Counted from the stretch's first letter, positions 34,357 to 43,893 are shown. The stretch: 64,000 nt of DNA from Ellagibacter isourolithinifaciens (GCF_008831035.1 NZ_WAJR01000001.1:1-64000); one strand, 5' to 3'. Translations and numbers: made by a program. Notes: generated by a model not told the origin, from the letters alone.

Positions 34357-35499
34357 TTATTCGTCGTCAGGTTGGGGGAGCAGCTCGCCGGCATATGCCT
34401 CGCGAAGGCTTGCGGCGCCTTGGGGGCAGGCGTTTGTGCACAGCCCGCAGCCGATACACAGGCGCGCTTCGAAGACGAGTTGCCCATCCGTGGGGCTTGG
34501 TCTGCGGGCGCCTGTGGGGCACGATTTCGCGCAGGCGAGGCTGTTGTCGCAAAGAGAGGCGTCGGTGGCGGAGAGCATCACGCGCTTGCGCACGGCGACG
34601 GCGTCGGAGACGTCCGCCGCTTCGAGCAGCATCCGCTGGCGAGGTGAGAGCGTGCATCGCGTCATGCCCCCCTCGGCGTATGCGTTTTGCTCGGGGGTCC
34701 CGACCGCGCCCCCGATGCGCTCGTCGGCGAGCATGTGGTCGCGCTGCTCGTGGAAGGCGCGCAGCGATTCGTTGCGCTTCATGCGGTATGCGCCCGAGGC
34801 GATGTCTTCCGCCTGGTCCTTCAAGTCGAGAAGCGCTTCGCGGCGGTCCTTGCCCGATGCGTCGCCAAGCGTTTGCATGAGCGTCAGGGCGACCTGTGCT
34901 TCGGGAACGTCGCCGGTGAACGCCACGGTGCACTCGGTGGCGTCTTCTGCTTGCTCGATTGCACGGGAAAAGCGCTCAAGTCCCTGAGAGTTAGTGCGCT
35001 TGCATGCCTCGCATTCCTCGAAGATGACGGCGACGGCAAGGTCGATGCCAAGCGCGAGCGCGCAGGTCCAAAGCTCGGGCGGCAGCATCGCAAGGCATGG
35101 TAGCACGATCACATTGTCCGCTGGGGTAAAGCTGGAAGGGAGCAGGTACGAGCACGTCAGGATGACCTTCTCGCCCATGAGCGCGATTTTGCGCATCTGC
35201 GAGAACACCGCCTCGATTGAGGCGCCGGGAATCGCGAACCCGTCGCACGCACCAACGCATATCCCGCATTTGGTGCAGGCGTGCGCATCGACGGCAGCGG
35301 AGGCGTTCGCGATGGCGATAGCCCCCTTCGGGCATGCCTCGATGCACTTCATGCAGCTGGAGCCTTGAGGGCGCGTGCAGAAATCGCGCAGGAAGAGCAC
35401 CTTGCGCGGAGCGCCCAAGGCGACGCGCAAGGTAGAAGGGGCGCTCGCGGCGGATTGTGCGTCGCGAGCGCCCTGTTCGGTGTCGCTATTCGTTCCCAC
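34357..35499 (-). CDS. Multi-cluster 4Fe-4S ferredoxin protein
   Basis: The 380-residue protein holds four CxxCxxCxxxC-type sites: near residue 49 (SCMKCIEACP, where the first ligand is further upstream), near 74 (CTKCGICVGAC), near 320 (CDNSLACAKSCP) and near 350 (CIGCGLCTNACP). The middle 200 residues contain conserved-looking Cys (PCLAML, FEECEACKR) that suggest further metal or disulfide chemistry. It looks like an electron-transfer protein; no oxidoreductase partner is adjacent. Its ATG overlaps the last 14 bases of gltX, so the two are translationally coupled, an unusual pairing. No specific family is assigned. Confidence 0.8.
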   Translation of the reverse strand: MGTNSDTEQGARDAQSAASAPSTLRVALGAPRKVLFLRDFCTRPQGSSCMKCIEACPKGAIAIANASAAVDAHACTKCGICVGACDGFAIPGASIEAVFSQMRKIALMGEKVILTCSYLLPSSFTPADNVIVLPCLAMLPPELWTCALALGIDLAVAVIFEECEACKRTNSQGLERFSRAIEQAEDATECTVAFTGDVPEAQVALTLMQTLGDASGKDRREALLDLKDQAEDIASGAYRMKRNESLRAFHEQRDHMLADERIGGAVGTPEQNAYAEGGMTRCTLSPRQRMLLEAADVSDAVAVRKRVMLSATDASLCDNSLACAKSCPTGARRPSPTDGQLVFEARLCIGCGLCTNACPQGAASLREAYAGELLPQPDDE

Positions 35500-37033
35500 C
35501 GAAAACCTCGGCGGTGACCTGGTCGATGCGCGCGATCACGTCCTCGCGAGGCAAAAGCTCGATCGACTCGAACAGCGGCGGGGAGACCATGTTGCCGCAG
35601 ACGGCCACGCGCAGCGGCTGCAGCACGAGCTTGAGCTTCATGTTGAGCGCGTCTTCCTCGCCGAGCTCGCGGCATGCGGCCTCGAGAGTTCCCGCTTCCC
35701 ATGCGCGGCTCTCGTCGGCCAGGATGGCGCGACAGGCTGCAAGCGCCTCGTCGGCGCGCGCGCCTTCCTTCAGAAGCACCTTCTTCACGCTCTTCTCGTC
35801 GAGCGCCTCAACGCGGGGGCCCCAGAACATGTATGCCAGCTTGTCGGCAGCGTCGACAAGGCGCGTCTCACGCTCGGCAACGAGCGGATAGAGCTTCTCG
35901 TAAAACTCGGGGCGGTTCGCGATGTCCGCCGCAGTCTCGCGGATTTCCTCCTCGGAGATCTCGGCATCGGCGGCAACGCCCGCGCGGGCGCGCGCAAGCC
36001 AAGGAACGCTCGCGTCAATCCAGTCCCCGGCGCTCATCTCCTTGATGTACTGGCCGTTCATCCACTCGAGCTTCGTTTCGTCGAACACGGCGTCCTTTTT
36101 CGTGATGCGGTCGAGCGAGAACTCGCTGCACAGCACATCGCGGCTGATGAGCGTCGTTTCTCCATCGAGCGACCAACCGAGAAGGGCCAGGAAGTTCACC
36201 ATCGCGTCGGGCAGGAAGCCGCGGTCGCGGAACTCCTCGACGCTCGCAGCGCCGTGGCGCTTGGAGAGCTTCTTCCCGTCGGGGCCTAAGATCATCGACA
36301 GGTGCGCGAAGGTGGGCACGTCGTAGCCGAGCGCCTCGTAGATGAGGATCTGGCGCGGGGTGTTCGAGAGGTGGTCGTCGCCGCGGATAACGTGCGTGAT
36401 TCCCATGTTCGCGTCGTCGCATACGACCGCGAAGTTGTAGGTGGGCGTTCCGTCGGTTCGCACGACGATCATGTCGTCCATAACGTCGGCGGGGAAGGAG
36501 ACGTGTCCGTACACGGCGTCGTCAAACTCGATGGGGCCGTGGTCAAGCGGCACCTTCAGGCGCCAAACATGCGGTTCGCCTGCGTCGATGCGGCGCTGCG
36601 CCTCGGCGGGGTCGATGTCGCGGCACGTGCGATCGTATCCCGCGTAGCCGCCTTCCTCCGCTTCCGCCTTCGCGCGCTTCTGGTCGAGCAGTTCTTTCGA
36701 GCAGAAGCAGGGGTAGACCGCCCCGCGGTTCTTCAGACGCTCGAGCGCGGTCTTGTAGGTGTCGAAGCGCTGGGTCTGGAAGTAAGGGCCCGCGTCGCCG
36801 CCGACTTCAGGACCTTCGTCCCAGTCGAGGTTGAGCCACTTCATGGCGTTCAGGATGACCTGGACGTTCTCTTCGGTCGAGCGTTCGGGGTCGGTGTCCT
36901 CGATGCGCAGGATGAAGGTGCCGCCCATCGCGCGGGCGAATGCCCAGTTATAGATTGCGGTGCGCGCGCCGCCGACATGCAGACGCCCCGTGGGCGAGGG
37001 TGCGAAGCGTACGCGTACGGGTTTGTCAGTCAC
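35486..37033 (-). CDS. gltX: Glutamyl-tRNA synthetase
   Basis: The 515-residue class I synthetase shows the HIGH-type motif in APSPTGRLHVGGARTAIYNW near residue 12 and KLSKRHG near residue 260, and a helical anticodon-binding C-terminal domain. It charges tRNA-Glu, and possibly tRNA-Gln for transamidation. The start is GTG with GAGGAA 6 bases upstream. The ferredoxin and thioesterase genes follow with overlap or short spacing. Confidence 0.95.
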   Translation of the reverse strand: MTDKPVRVRFAPSPTGRLHVGGARTAIYNWAFARAMGGTFILRIEDTDPERSTEENVQVILNAMKWLNLDWDEGPEVGGDAGPYFQTQRFDTYKTALERLKNRGAVYPCFCSKELLDQKRAKAEAEEGGYAGYDRTCRDIDPAEAQRRIDAGEPHVWRLKVPLDHGPIEFDDAVYGHVSFPADVMDDMIVVRTDGTPTYNFAVVCDDANMGITHVIRGDDHLSNTPRQILIYEALGYDVPTFAHLSMILGPDGKKLSKRHGAASVEEFRDRGFLPDAMVNFLALLGWSLDGETTLISRDVLCSEFSLDRITKKDAVFDETKLEWMNGQYIKEMSAGDWIDASVPWLARARAGVAADAEISEEEIRETAADIANRPEFYEKLYPLVAERETRLVDAADKLAYMFWGPRVEALDEKSVKKVLLKEGARADEALAACRAILADESRAWEAGTLEAACRELGEEDALNMKLKLVLQPLRVAVCGNMVSPPLFESIELLPREDVIARIDQVTAEVFGGNE

Positions 37034-37159
37034 GGATTCCTCTTTCGTCTTTTGGAAGTCGTTTCAACCTGCATATGATACTCGCTTTCGCGCCTGATGG
37101 CGGGGATTGCACCGTATTGCGACAATCTACGTCGGGATCTCGGCGAAGGTGGCGCGAAG

Positions 37160-38071
37160 CTAGGCGTGGCGCAGCGCGAAGCCCGCGATTGCCGAAACGG
37201 CGCTCACGGCGATCGTCGTGGCAAGCCAGATTGCTCCCATGCCGATCCAGAAGGGCTCGGGGTACATGGTGATGAGCAGCGAGTCGGCGCTGAACACCCA
37301 GCTGCCCTGCGCAAAGAACAAGCTGTGGAACACGGCGAACAGCCCTTCGAAGTCGATAGCGGCCCATATTCCCAAGATGGCGAAAATCGCAATCGTTCCC
37401 AAACCCGCGCAGAGCAAGACCGTCCCGAGCGTTCTTCTTCCGCTCGCGCACCCGACGCCCACGGCGGTGAGCGCGGCCGCGATGAACACGCCCAGCACGA
37501 CGGGTTCGGCTGTCGCAAGAACGCCGAATACGTCGTCAAGGTGTTCGATCGCCTCGGGGTCGAGCACGTAGGTGTCGGACGCCTGCGCGAGCAGCATGTC
37601 CACGTTCTCGCTGCTCGGCTGCAGCGTGCGCATGCGCGCCAGGTCGTCGGCCTCGTCGTAGGATCCCCCGAACGTGTTCGCGAGGCCGAAGAACAGCGAG
37701 GTCGAAGCAGCGTTTGCCGCGTCGGCTCCGCTCACCTTGTCTCGCGCTGCCATCTCGTCCCACAAGGCGGTGTCAAGCGAGCCGCGGTGTGCGCGCCCGT
37801 CGGCTTCCGCTTGCGCGTTGATATCGTAAATGGCCTGGTTGAGGGCGAATCTGTCGTTTTTATCAAAGGTATAGCGCTTTCCCGCGAGCGCCATGTCGCA
37901 AAGCTCCTCGTGCGAAAACGGCGTCGTCGGGTTGGTGGTCCCGGCATATGCATCGGCAAGCGAAGCCGTCGCGTCGTCGGGGACGGCGACAGCGACGAAC
38001 CCGGCAGCAACGAAGCTTGTCGCAAGGCAGATCGCGCACACCACCGACACGATGCGGTTTCCCAAGCCCAT
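37160..38071 (-). CDS. DUF1461 (TIGR01906-type) integral membrane protein
   Basis: The 303-residue protein begins with a membrane helix (about residues 8-30), has a soluble external domain (about 35-185) and three or four C-terminal helices. The C-terminal stretch FEGLFAVFHSLFFAQGSWVFSADS-type motif near residue 245 and YPEPFWIGMG near 267 are characteristic of the DUF1461 family, whose function is not established. The gene starts 12 bases after the ATP-grasp gene stop, so the two form an operon; gltX lies 126 bases further on. Confidence 0.82.
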   Translation of the reverse strand: MGLGNRIVSVVCAICLATSFVAAGFVAVAVPDDATASLADAYAGTTNPTTPFSHEELCDMALAGKRYTFDKNDRFALNQAIYDINAQAEADGRAHRGSLDTALWDEMAARDKVSGADAANAASTSLFFGLANTFGGSYDEADDLARMRTLQPSSENVDMLLAQASDTYVLDPEAIEHLDDVFGVLATAEPVVLGVFIAAALTAVGVGCASGRRTLGTVLLCAGLGTIAIFAILGIWAAIDFEGLFAVFHSLFFAQGSWVFSADSLLITMYPEPFWIGMGAIWLATTIAVSAVSAIAGFALRHA

Positions 38072-38083
38072 GCGAGCGCCTTC

Positions 38084-39451
38084 CTACTCGTCGACCCAGA
38101 TGGTTGCCGCGGTGATGCCGCGCATGGGCTTCGAGATGGTAGGCAGAGGCCCCAGGCGGCTGAACACGCCCTGGAAGCGCCCGTTGTAGCAGTAGAGCCC
38201 CTCCAGGTTGTTGTACAGAGCGCCCGCGCGGTCGACTTCCTCGTCGGAGAGGCTCTCGATGTCGTGGTCGGGCTCTAAGATGTGCGTCTTGTACGGCGTG
38301 ATGTAGCGCTGCACCAGGAATGGCGCGCCTGCGGCACCGTTAGCGAAGCGGTCGATGATCTCGTCCCACTTCTCCTGCGTTTGGAAGCATCCGGCGTACA
38401 CGTCGGCGGCACCGTAGGCGTCGGTCGGCTTCACGATCCAGGCGTCCTTGTTCGCGCGCACCTCGTCAAGGTCGATCTCGCTCGAGTCGAGGTAGCGCGT
38501 CTTGGGGACGGTGCGCGCGACGAATGCGTTCTCCTCGTCGGTGAGGAATGCCTGCGTCTTCGGGTGGAAAAGCGCCTCGCAAATCTGTTTGTCGTGCACG
38601 ATGTGCCCGGCAAAGCTGCCGATGAGCGCCACTTTCTGCGCGCGCACGGCCTCGATGAGCGCCTGCGAGTCGTCCCAGAACTCGAGCACGTCGTTGGTGA
38701 CGCAGCGGCGCCAGATGGCATGCACGGGTTGGCCCTGCGCATCGTGGAGCACCTCGCCGTCGAAGGTGAGGTCGCGCACGTCGCATACGCAGCACGGGTA
38801 GCCGTGTTCCTCGAACTTCTTTGCGAACAGGTGGAACTCGTCTACGACGCCATTTTGCAGGTAGTCGCAGATGGCGAAGCGGGGATGCTCGACGCGTCCC
38901 TTGTAGGTATTGTAGATGCTGGTGAAGTCCTCCACCCAGGCATCGAAGAGCTCGCAAGGCTCGACTTTGTGGCGGCGCGCGAACTCCTGGAGGGTCTTCG
39001 CGTTCGCGAGCGAGTTGGTGATCTCGCGGTTCTCGTTCATGCCCGAGGATCCGTCGCCGTTGAACTCGCAGAAGGCGACTTCCCCGGTCTCTTCGTCGAG
39101 GAAGATGTCGAAGCGCGCGAAGGGGAGCACGGCGTCATAGCCGCGCGGCACCAAGATGAGCTCGGCTAAGCGCGGGTCGTAGTCGAAGATGGTGCGGTAG
39201 TCGGGGTCTTCGAGGTAGTGCTCGATCACCTTGCAAAGAATGCGGTGCGTCGTCTCGACCGTGGTGCGCATGATCTCGCGCGTGCGTCGATCGTAGAGGC
39301 GCGGTACGAAAGAGGTGGAAATCACCTGATGGTGCACGATAGCGGTGGAATTCTTCATGTAATCATAGGCGGCACGGCGGCTCTCGATGTCGCCGCCCAA
39401 GCTCTCCATGATGTCGAAATACTCTTGCGTGTAGGCGTTGTTGCTCAGCAT
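38084..39451 (-). CDS. Glutathionylspermidine-synthase-like ATP-grasp protein
   Basis: The 455-residue protein resembles the ATP-grasp synthetase domain of glutathionylspermidine synthases: FDIFLDEETGEVAFCEFNGDGSSGMNENR near residue 115-143 is the acidic substrate/Mg region, WIVKPTDAYGAADVYAG near residue 330 holds the ATP-binding Lys, and LVQRYITPYKTHIL near residue 375 follows. It should join a carboxylate and an amine with ATP. The amidase domain of the E. coli enzyme is absent, and glutathione is not expected in this lineage, so the true substrate is uncertain. The start at 39451 has GGAAGGAG upstream. Confidence 0.8.
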   Translation of the reverse strand: MLSNNAYTQEYFDIMESLGGDIESRRAAYDYMKNSTAIVHHQVISTSFVPRLYDRRTREIMRTTVETTHRILCKVIEHYLEDPDYRTIFDYDPRLAELILVPRGYDAVLPFARFDIFLDEETGEVAFCEFNGDGSSGMNENREITNSLANAKTLQEFARRHKVEPCELFDAWVEDFTSIYNTYKGRVEHPRFAICDYLQNGVVDEFHLFAKKFEEHGYPCCVCDVRDLTFDGEVLHDAQGQPVHAIWRRCVTNDVLEFWDDSQALIEAVRAQKVALIGSFAGHIVHDKQICEALFHPKTQAFLTDEENAFVARTVPKTRYLDSSEIDLDEVRANKDAWIVKPTDAYGAADVYAGCFQTQEKWDEIIDRFANGAAGAPFLVQRYITPYKTHILEPDHDIESLSDEEVDRAGALYNNLEGLYCYNGRFQGVFSRLGPLPTISKPMRGITAATIWVDE

Positions 39452-39710
39452 GCCCGCTCCTTCCGAGGGGGTGTCGGTCTGTCGTGATGAGTGTAGCATT
39501 GCAAGGCCCCGGCGAGGCGGCGGGATGCCGATGGAATGCTGATGGGGCTGCGGGCGTCATGAGCCCGACGTATTGGGAAGGGTGGCGGGGAGAAGCTCCG
39601 CGAAACGGCTGCGGTTGAGAATTGTTTCTTTTTTGTTCTCAATTAGAATAGACAACGATGTGGTAAAGTACCGCGTGCATAAACGAGGGCGCACAAATTG
39701 CGTCCGCGAA
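39452..39710 (+). promoter_or_regulatory. Divergent intergenic region and metK promoter
   Basis: A likely promoter is TTGTTT (39622-39627), a 16-bp spacer and TAGAAT (39644-39649). It overlaps an inverted repeat TTGAGAA (39615-39621) and TTCTCAA (39636-39642). A small hairpin, GGGCGC/GCGTCC, occupies about 39687-39704 in the leader, before the riboswitch-like element. No gene is seen. Confidence 0.5.
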
Positions 39711-39802
39711 CATCCGTTTATCAAGAGTCGGGGGAGAGAGTTGGCTCTGCGATCCCGACACCAACCTGGCGTTGTGCCAAGGTGGTCCGGCCGACAACGA
39801 TG
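39711..39802 (+). ncRNA. Probable SAM riboswitch (SAM-I/IV clan) upstream of metK
   Basis: The leader folds into three parts like the SAM-I/SAM-IV clan. P1 pairs CATC..GTT..TCGG (39711-39730) with CCGACAACGATG (39791-39802). P2 has GGGA (732-735) with TCCC (753-756) and inner AGAG/CTCT. P3 has the core CACCAACC (39759-39766), stem TGGC/GCCA (39767-39779) and AGGTGGTCC, resembling GCAACC...GGUGCUAAUUCC. P1 ends directly against the metK ribosome binding site AAGGAGG (39803-39809), so SAM could block translation. The metK context supports the call; the exact class is inferred. Confidence 0.6.
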
Positions 39803-39815
39803 AAGGAGGAGCTTC

Positions 39816-41081
39816 ATGGCCGAAGAACAGCATTCTACGTATCTATTCACGTCCGAATCGGTGACTGAGGGTCACCCGGACAAGATCTGCGATCAGATTT
39901 CCGACGCGATTCTCGACGCGATTCTCGAGAAGGAAACCGAGCTTCAAAAACAGGGCTACATCTCGCCGTCGGGTCAGCCCGCCGACGTGTCGAAGGTACG
40001 TTGCGCCTGCGAGACCATGACCACGACGGGCATGGTCGTCGTGGCGGGCGAGATCCGCACGCAGGCCTATGTCGACGTGCCGGCCATCGTGCGCAACGTC
40101 ATCTGCGAGATTGGCTACGATCGCGCGAAGTACGGCTTCGATGGCACGACCTGCGGCGTTCTGAACGCCATCCACGAGCAGTCGCCCGACATCGCGCAGG
40201 GCGTCGACGAGTCGTTCGAGGCGCAGCACGGCGAGGTGGAAGACGTCTACGAGACGGTCGGTGCGGGCGATCAGGGCATGATGTTCGGCTATGCCTGCAA
40301 GGAGACAAAGACCCTTATGCCGATGCCGATTTACCTGGCACAGCGCATGAGCGAGCGTTTGGCGAAGGTGCGCAAGGACGGAACGCTGCCCTACTTGCGT
40401 CCCGATGGCAAGACGCAGGTTTCGGTGCGCTACGTCGACGGCGCCCCCGTGAATGTGGAGAAGGTCGTCGTATCCACGCAGCATGCCGAGGACATCGACA
40501 ACGCCACGCTGCGCCGCGACGTGACCGAGCAAGTCATCAAGCCCGTGCTCGCTGACGAGGGGGTCGAGCTCGCCGAGGGCGCCGAGATCCACATCAACCC
40601 GACCGGCCGCTTCGTCATCGGCGGACCTATGGGCGACTGTGGTCTTACCGGCCGCAAGATCATCGTCGACACCTACGGCGGCATGGGCCGTCACGGCGGC
40701 GGCGCGTTCTCCGGCAAGGACTGCACGAAGGTTGACCGCTCCGCTGCTTACGCCGCTCGTTGGGTTGCGAAGAACGTGGTGGCTGCTGACCTGGCCGATC
40801 GCTGTGAAATCCAGGTTGCTTACGCTATCGGCGTCGCGAAGCCGGTCTCCATCATGGTCGAGACGTTCGGCACGGCGCACGTTCCCGAGGCCGATATCGA
40901 GCGTGCGGTGAACGAGGTCTTCGACCTGCGCCCGGGCGCCATCATCGACGACCTCGACCTGCGTCGCCCCATCTATCGCAAGACGGCCGCCTATGGTCAC
41001 TTCGGCCGCGAGCTTCCCGAGTTCACCTGGGAGAAAACCGATCGCGCGGATGCGCTTCGCGCTGCGTGCGGTCTCGCCTAG
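39816..41081 (+). CDS. metK: S-adenosylmethionine synthetase
   Basis: The 421-residue enzyme makes SAM from methionine and ATP. It has [17 protein letters not shown] near residue 14, [12 protein letters not shown] near 149, and [19 protein letters not shown] near 293 (P-loop-like phosphate-binding segment). Length is a little above the usual 385-400 because of small insertions, one near residues 45-60. It has a strong AAGGAGG site and lies downstream of a SAM-riboswitch-like leader. A terminator follows at 41116. Confidence 0.97.
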   Translation: MAEEQHSTYLFTSESVTEGHPDKICDQISDAILDAILEKETELQKQGYISPSGQPADVSKVRCACETMTTTGMVVVAGEIRTQAYVDVPAIVRNVICEIGYDRAKYGFDGTTCGVLNAIHEQSPDIAQGVDESFEAQHGEVEDVYETVGAGDQGMMFGYACKETKTLMPMPIYLAQRMSERLAKVRKDGTLPYLRPDGKTQVSVRYVDGAPVNVEKVVVSTQHAEDIDNATLRRDVTEQVIKPVLADEGVELAEGAEIHINPTGRFVIGGPMGDCGLTGRKIIVDTYGGMGRHGGGAFSGKDCTKVDRSAAYAARWVAKNVVAADLADRCEIQVAYAIGVAKPVSIMVETFGTAHVPEADIERAVNEVFDLRPGAIIDDLDLRRPIYRKTAAYGHFGRELPEFTWEKTDRADALRAACGLA

Positions 41082-41115
41082 CTGCGCTCTTCCGCGACAG
41101 CCTTTCAATTCCTCG

Positions 41116-41158
41116 CGCCGCCTTCCCACCTTCGCAGGATCGGGAAGGCGGCGTTTTG
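41116..41158 (+). terminator. metK terminator
   Basis: CGCCGCCTTCCC (41116-41127) and GGGAAGGCGGCG (41142-41153) form a perfect 12-bp stem followed by TTTT. Confidence 0.93.
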
Positions 41159-41200
41159 CTGAAGGCGGCGATTCGGGTCGTGCGCCCGCGGTGCTTTCGC

Positions 41201-41206
41201 TATACT
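41201..41206 (+). promoter_or_regulatory. Possible -10 element of a leaderless priA transcript
   Basis: TATACT ends 7 bases before the priA ATG at 41214, and no Shine-Dalgarno sequence lies between. That spacing fits a leaderless start as is common in Actinobacteria. The -35 region is weak. Confidence 0.45.
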
Positions 41207-41213
41207 TGACGGC

Positions 41214-43841
41214 ATGAAACTTGCCTCCGTTATTCTCGATATTCCAACGCAAGCGCTTGACGCGCCTTATACCTATGCTCTGCCCGCCACGGACGGGGAG
41301 GATTCGGCATGCGCTTATTCTTCTGCATCTGCCCAGATGGAGAGCTTGTTTGAGGACGATGCCCTCACGGGCGGCGTTGTGGACGCAGACGCGGTTGATG
41401 CCGCTTCTGAGGTCGGTCTCCGTGCGGCCGAGCGCTCCGGTTTAGCGAGTGGCGGGGCGGAGGGCACCTGTGGGTTGGGCGCAGGCGTCGACGATGCTTC
41501 TCCTCGCTCTCGCGACTACCCCGTTGAAGTCGGCTGCGCGGTGCTTGTGCCTTTCGGCAGGCGCCAGGCGGTGGGGTTCGTCATCGATGTCTTCGAGGCG
41601 GGGCTCCCAGGAGATGAAACGTGGCCTTCCAGCCTCGATGCGCGCAAGTTGAAATCAATCGTTCGAGGCCTATCGAAGCCTTACTTCGACGAGGAGGGAG
41701 CAGCGTGCGCCCAATGGCTTGCGAATCGCTACATCGCGCCGCTTTCCTCTTGCGTTCGCCTGTTCACGCCTCCGGGGGGCATCCCGCGGATGGTGCATGG
41801 CCGCGATGGCCGATGGCGCTTGGAGGAGCAAAAGATTGGGGAAGTAGACGACCGCTGGGTCGTCGCCGGTCCTGAGCTTTCCACGTTCGAGCCGCGCAAG
41901 AACGCCGTTCGCCAGGAGGCGATCGTGGCGGCCGTGCGGACGGGCGAGCTGCGCGTGTCCGAGCTATCGGCCCAGATGGGAGCAATCTCGTCCACCCTGC
42001 GCGCCCTCGAGTCGAAAGGCGTCGTGCGCATCGTTCGCCGCCGCCGCATGCGGGGGGCTGACGGTGCGCTCGGCAGTTTGCCGGGTGTTGCGGTGAGCGG
42101 CACGCTCGCCGAAACTTCCGACGGCACGCCTTCTGCTTCAATCTCTATCGCGTCCACCATCGCGTCCGATGGCTTCACCCCCTCGCCGAAGCCTGTGCTC
42201 ACGCCGGGGCAGGAAAGTGCCCTCGCGGTCATCGACCGCGCGCGCGAGCGTGCCTGCGGCGAGGTGGTCGTTGTCGACGGCGTCACGGGTTCGGGTAAAA
42301 CCGAGCTCTACCTGCGCGCCATCGAGAAGACGCTTGCCGAGGGGCGCACGGCCTGCGTGCTTGTGCCCGAGATCTCGCTTACGCCGCAGACGGTGGGTCG
42401 CTTCCGCGGCCGCTTCGGCGATCTGGTCGCGGTCATGCACTCGCGCATGAGCCAGGGGGAGCGCTACGACCAGTGGGACTTCATCAAAAGCGGCGCGGCG
42501 CGCGTCGTGGTGGGGGCGAGAAGCGCCCTGTTCACGCCGCTTTCGAACATCGGGCTCATCGTGATCGACGAGGAACACGAAGGCTCCTACAAGCAGGATT
42601 CTGCGCCGCGCTACGATGCGCGCGAGGTGGCGCGCTGGATGGTGGAGCGCTCGGGCGGCGTGCTCGTCATGGGCTCGGCCACGCCTTCCATTGAGGCGCT
42701 CTATGCCTGTGGGCAGGGCGGGAGCTGGACGAAAGTCGATCTGCCCGATCGCGCGAACGGCAAGCCCCTGCCGGCGGTCGAGGTCGTGGACATGGCGGCG
42801 GAATTTCGCGGTGGCTCGCGGGCGATGTTCTCGCGCAAGCTCGTCGAGGGGCTTCGCAGCGAGCTTTCCCTCGGGCGCAAGGCTGTGCTGCTCTTGAACC
42901 AACGCGGCTTCGCGAAGTTCCTTTTGTGCCGCGACTGCGGGTTCGTGCCCGCCTGCCCCTCGTGCGACACCTCGCTCACCTATCACGAGCGCGGCCGCAT
43001 GCTCGTGTGCCACCATTGCGGGCACACCGAGATTGCGCCTGCCGTTTGCCCCGAGTGCGGAAGCCCGTACCTGAAGAAGTTCGGCGCGGGAACCCAGCGC
43101 GTCGAGGCCGAGCTGCGCGCACTGCTCGACGGGATGCCGGGCGTCGGCCCTGACGTGCCCATCATCCGCATGGACGCCGACACCACGAGCGGCAAAGGGG
43201 CCCACGAGCGCCTCCTCGAGCAGTTTGCCGGATCGGATGCTGCCGTGCTTTTGGGAACGCAGATGATCGCGAAAGGGCTCGACTTCGAGGACGTGACGCT
43301 TGTGGGCGTGATCAACGCCGACACCCAGCTCCACCTTCCCGATTATCGAGCTGCTGAGCGCACGTTTTCCCTGATTGAGCAGGTGGCAGGTCGCGCCGGG
43401 CGTGCCGACTTGCCGGGGCGCGTGCTCGTTCAGACCTACGAGGCCGACAACGTCGCCATCCGCGCCGCCGCCACCTACGACCGCGAGCGGTTCCTTCGCG
43501 CGGAGCTCCCGAAGCGGCGCATCCTTCTCTACCCGCCGTTCGTCCGAATGGCCAACGTTCTTGTCTGGGGAAGGGACGAGCCCTCTGTGCGCACGACCGC
43601 CGAAAGGCTGTTCACCGAGCTTGAGTCGCATATCCGCGACTTCGGCGGTGACGGGTGGTCCGTCCTTCCCGCGAGCCCGTGCGTTCTCGCGAAGCTGCGC
43701 GGCGTGTACCGCTGGCATGTCGTGGTGAAATGCCCGCCCGAGGACGATCTTTCTCGCGTGATAGCCCCGCTGTTCCGCGCTCGTGCGCCCGAGGCGGACG
43801 TGAACGTTGCCGTTGACATCGACCCGAACGATTTATTGTGA
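41214..43841 (+). CDS. priA: Primosomal protein N' (replication restart helicase)
   Basis: The 875-residue helicase restarts collapsed forks. The N-terminal 3'-DNA-binding domain is interrupted after YALPA by an insertion of about 75 low-complexity residues (about 28-102) before VEVGCAVLVPFGRR resumes. A helicase core follows with Walker A GVTGSGKTELYLRA (about 360) and DEEH (about 450), zinc-binding Cys pairs (CRDCGFVPACPSCD and CHHCG, CPECGSP, about 570-620) and helicase C motifs (GTQMIAKGLDFEDV, QVAGRAGR). No ribosome binding site precedes the ATG. Confidence 0.94.
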   Translation: MKLASVILDIPTQALDAPYTYALPATDGEDSACAYSSASAQMESLFEDDALTGGVVDADAVDAASEVGLRAAERSGLASGGAEGTCGLGAGVDDASPRSRDYPVEVGCAVLVPFGRRQAVGFVIDVFEAGLPGDETWPSSLDARKLKSIVRGLSKPYFDEEGAACAQWLANRYIAPLSSCVRLFTPPGGIPRMVHGRDGRWRLEEQKIGEVDDRWVVAGPELSTFEPRKNAVRQEAIVAAVRTGELRVSELSAQMGAISSTLRALESKGVVRIVRRRRMRGADGALGSLPGVAVSGTLAETSDGTPSASISIASTIASDGFTPSPKPVLTPGQESALAVIDRARERACGEVVVVDGVTGSGKTELYLRAIEKTLAEGRTACVLVPEISLTPQTVGRFRGRFGDLVAVMHSRMSQGERYDQWDFIKSGAARVVVGARSALFTPLSNIGLIVIDEEHEGSYKQDSAPRYDAREVARWMVERSGGVLVMGSATPSIEALYACGQGGSWTKVDLPDRANGKPLPAVEVVDMAAEFRGGSRAMFSRKLVEGLRSELSLGRKAVLLLNQRGFAKFLLCRDCGFVPACPSCDTSLTYHERGRMLVCHHCGHTEIAPAVCPECGSPYLKKFGAGTQRVEAELRALLDGMPGVGPDVPIIRMDADTTSGKGAHERLLEQFAGSDAAVLLGTQMIAKGLDFEDVTLVGVINADTQLHLPDYRAAERTFSLIEQVAGRAGRADLPGRVLVQTYEADNVAIRAAATYDRERFLRAELPKRRILLYPPFVRMANVLVWGRDEPSVRTTAERLFTELESHIRDFGGDGWSVLPASPCVLAKLRGVYRWHVVVKCPPEDDLSRVIAPLFRARAPEADVNVAVDIDPNDLL

Positions 43842-43893
43842 CATTCAAACACATTCGGCTCGATTTATGGTATATTTTATCGCTGTGTATTTG

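Noticed and set aside
42138-43718. 526-residue open reading frame on the minus strand opposite priA
   Set aside because: It is antisense to the conserved helicase and has no domain.
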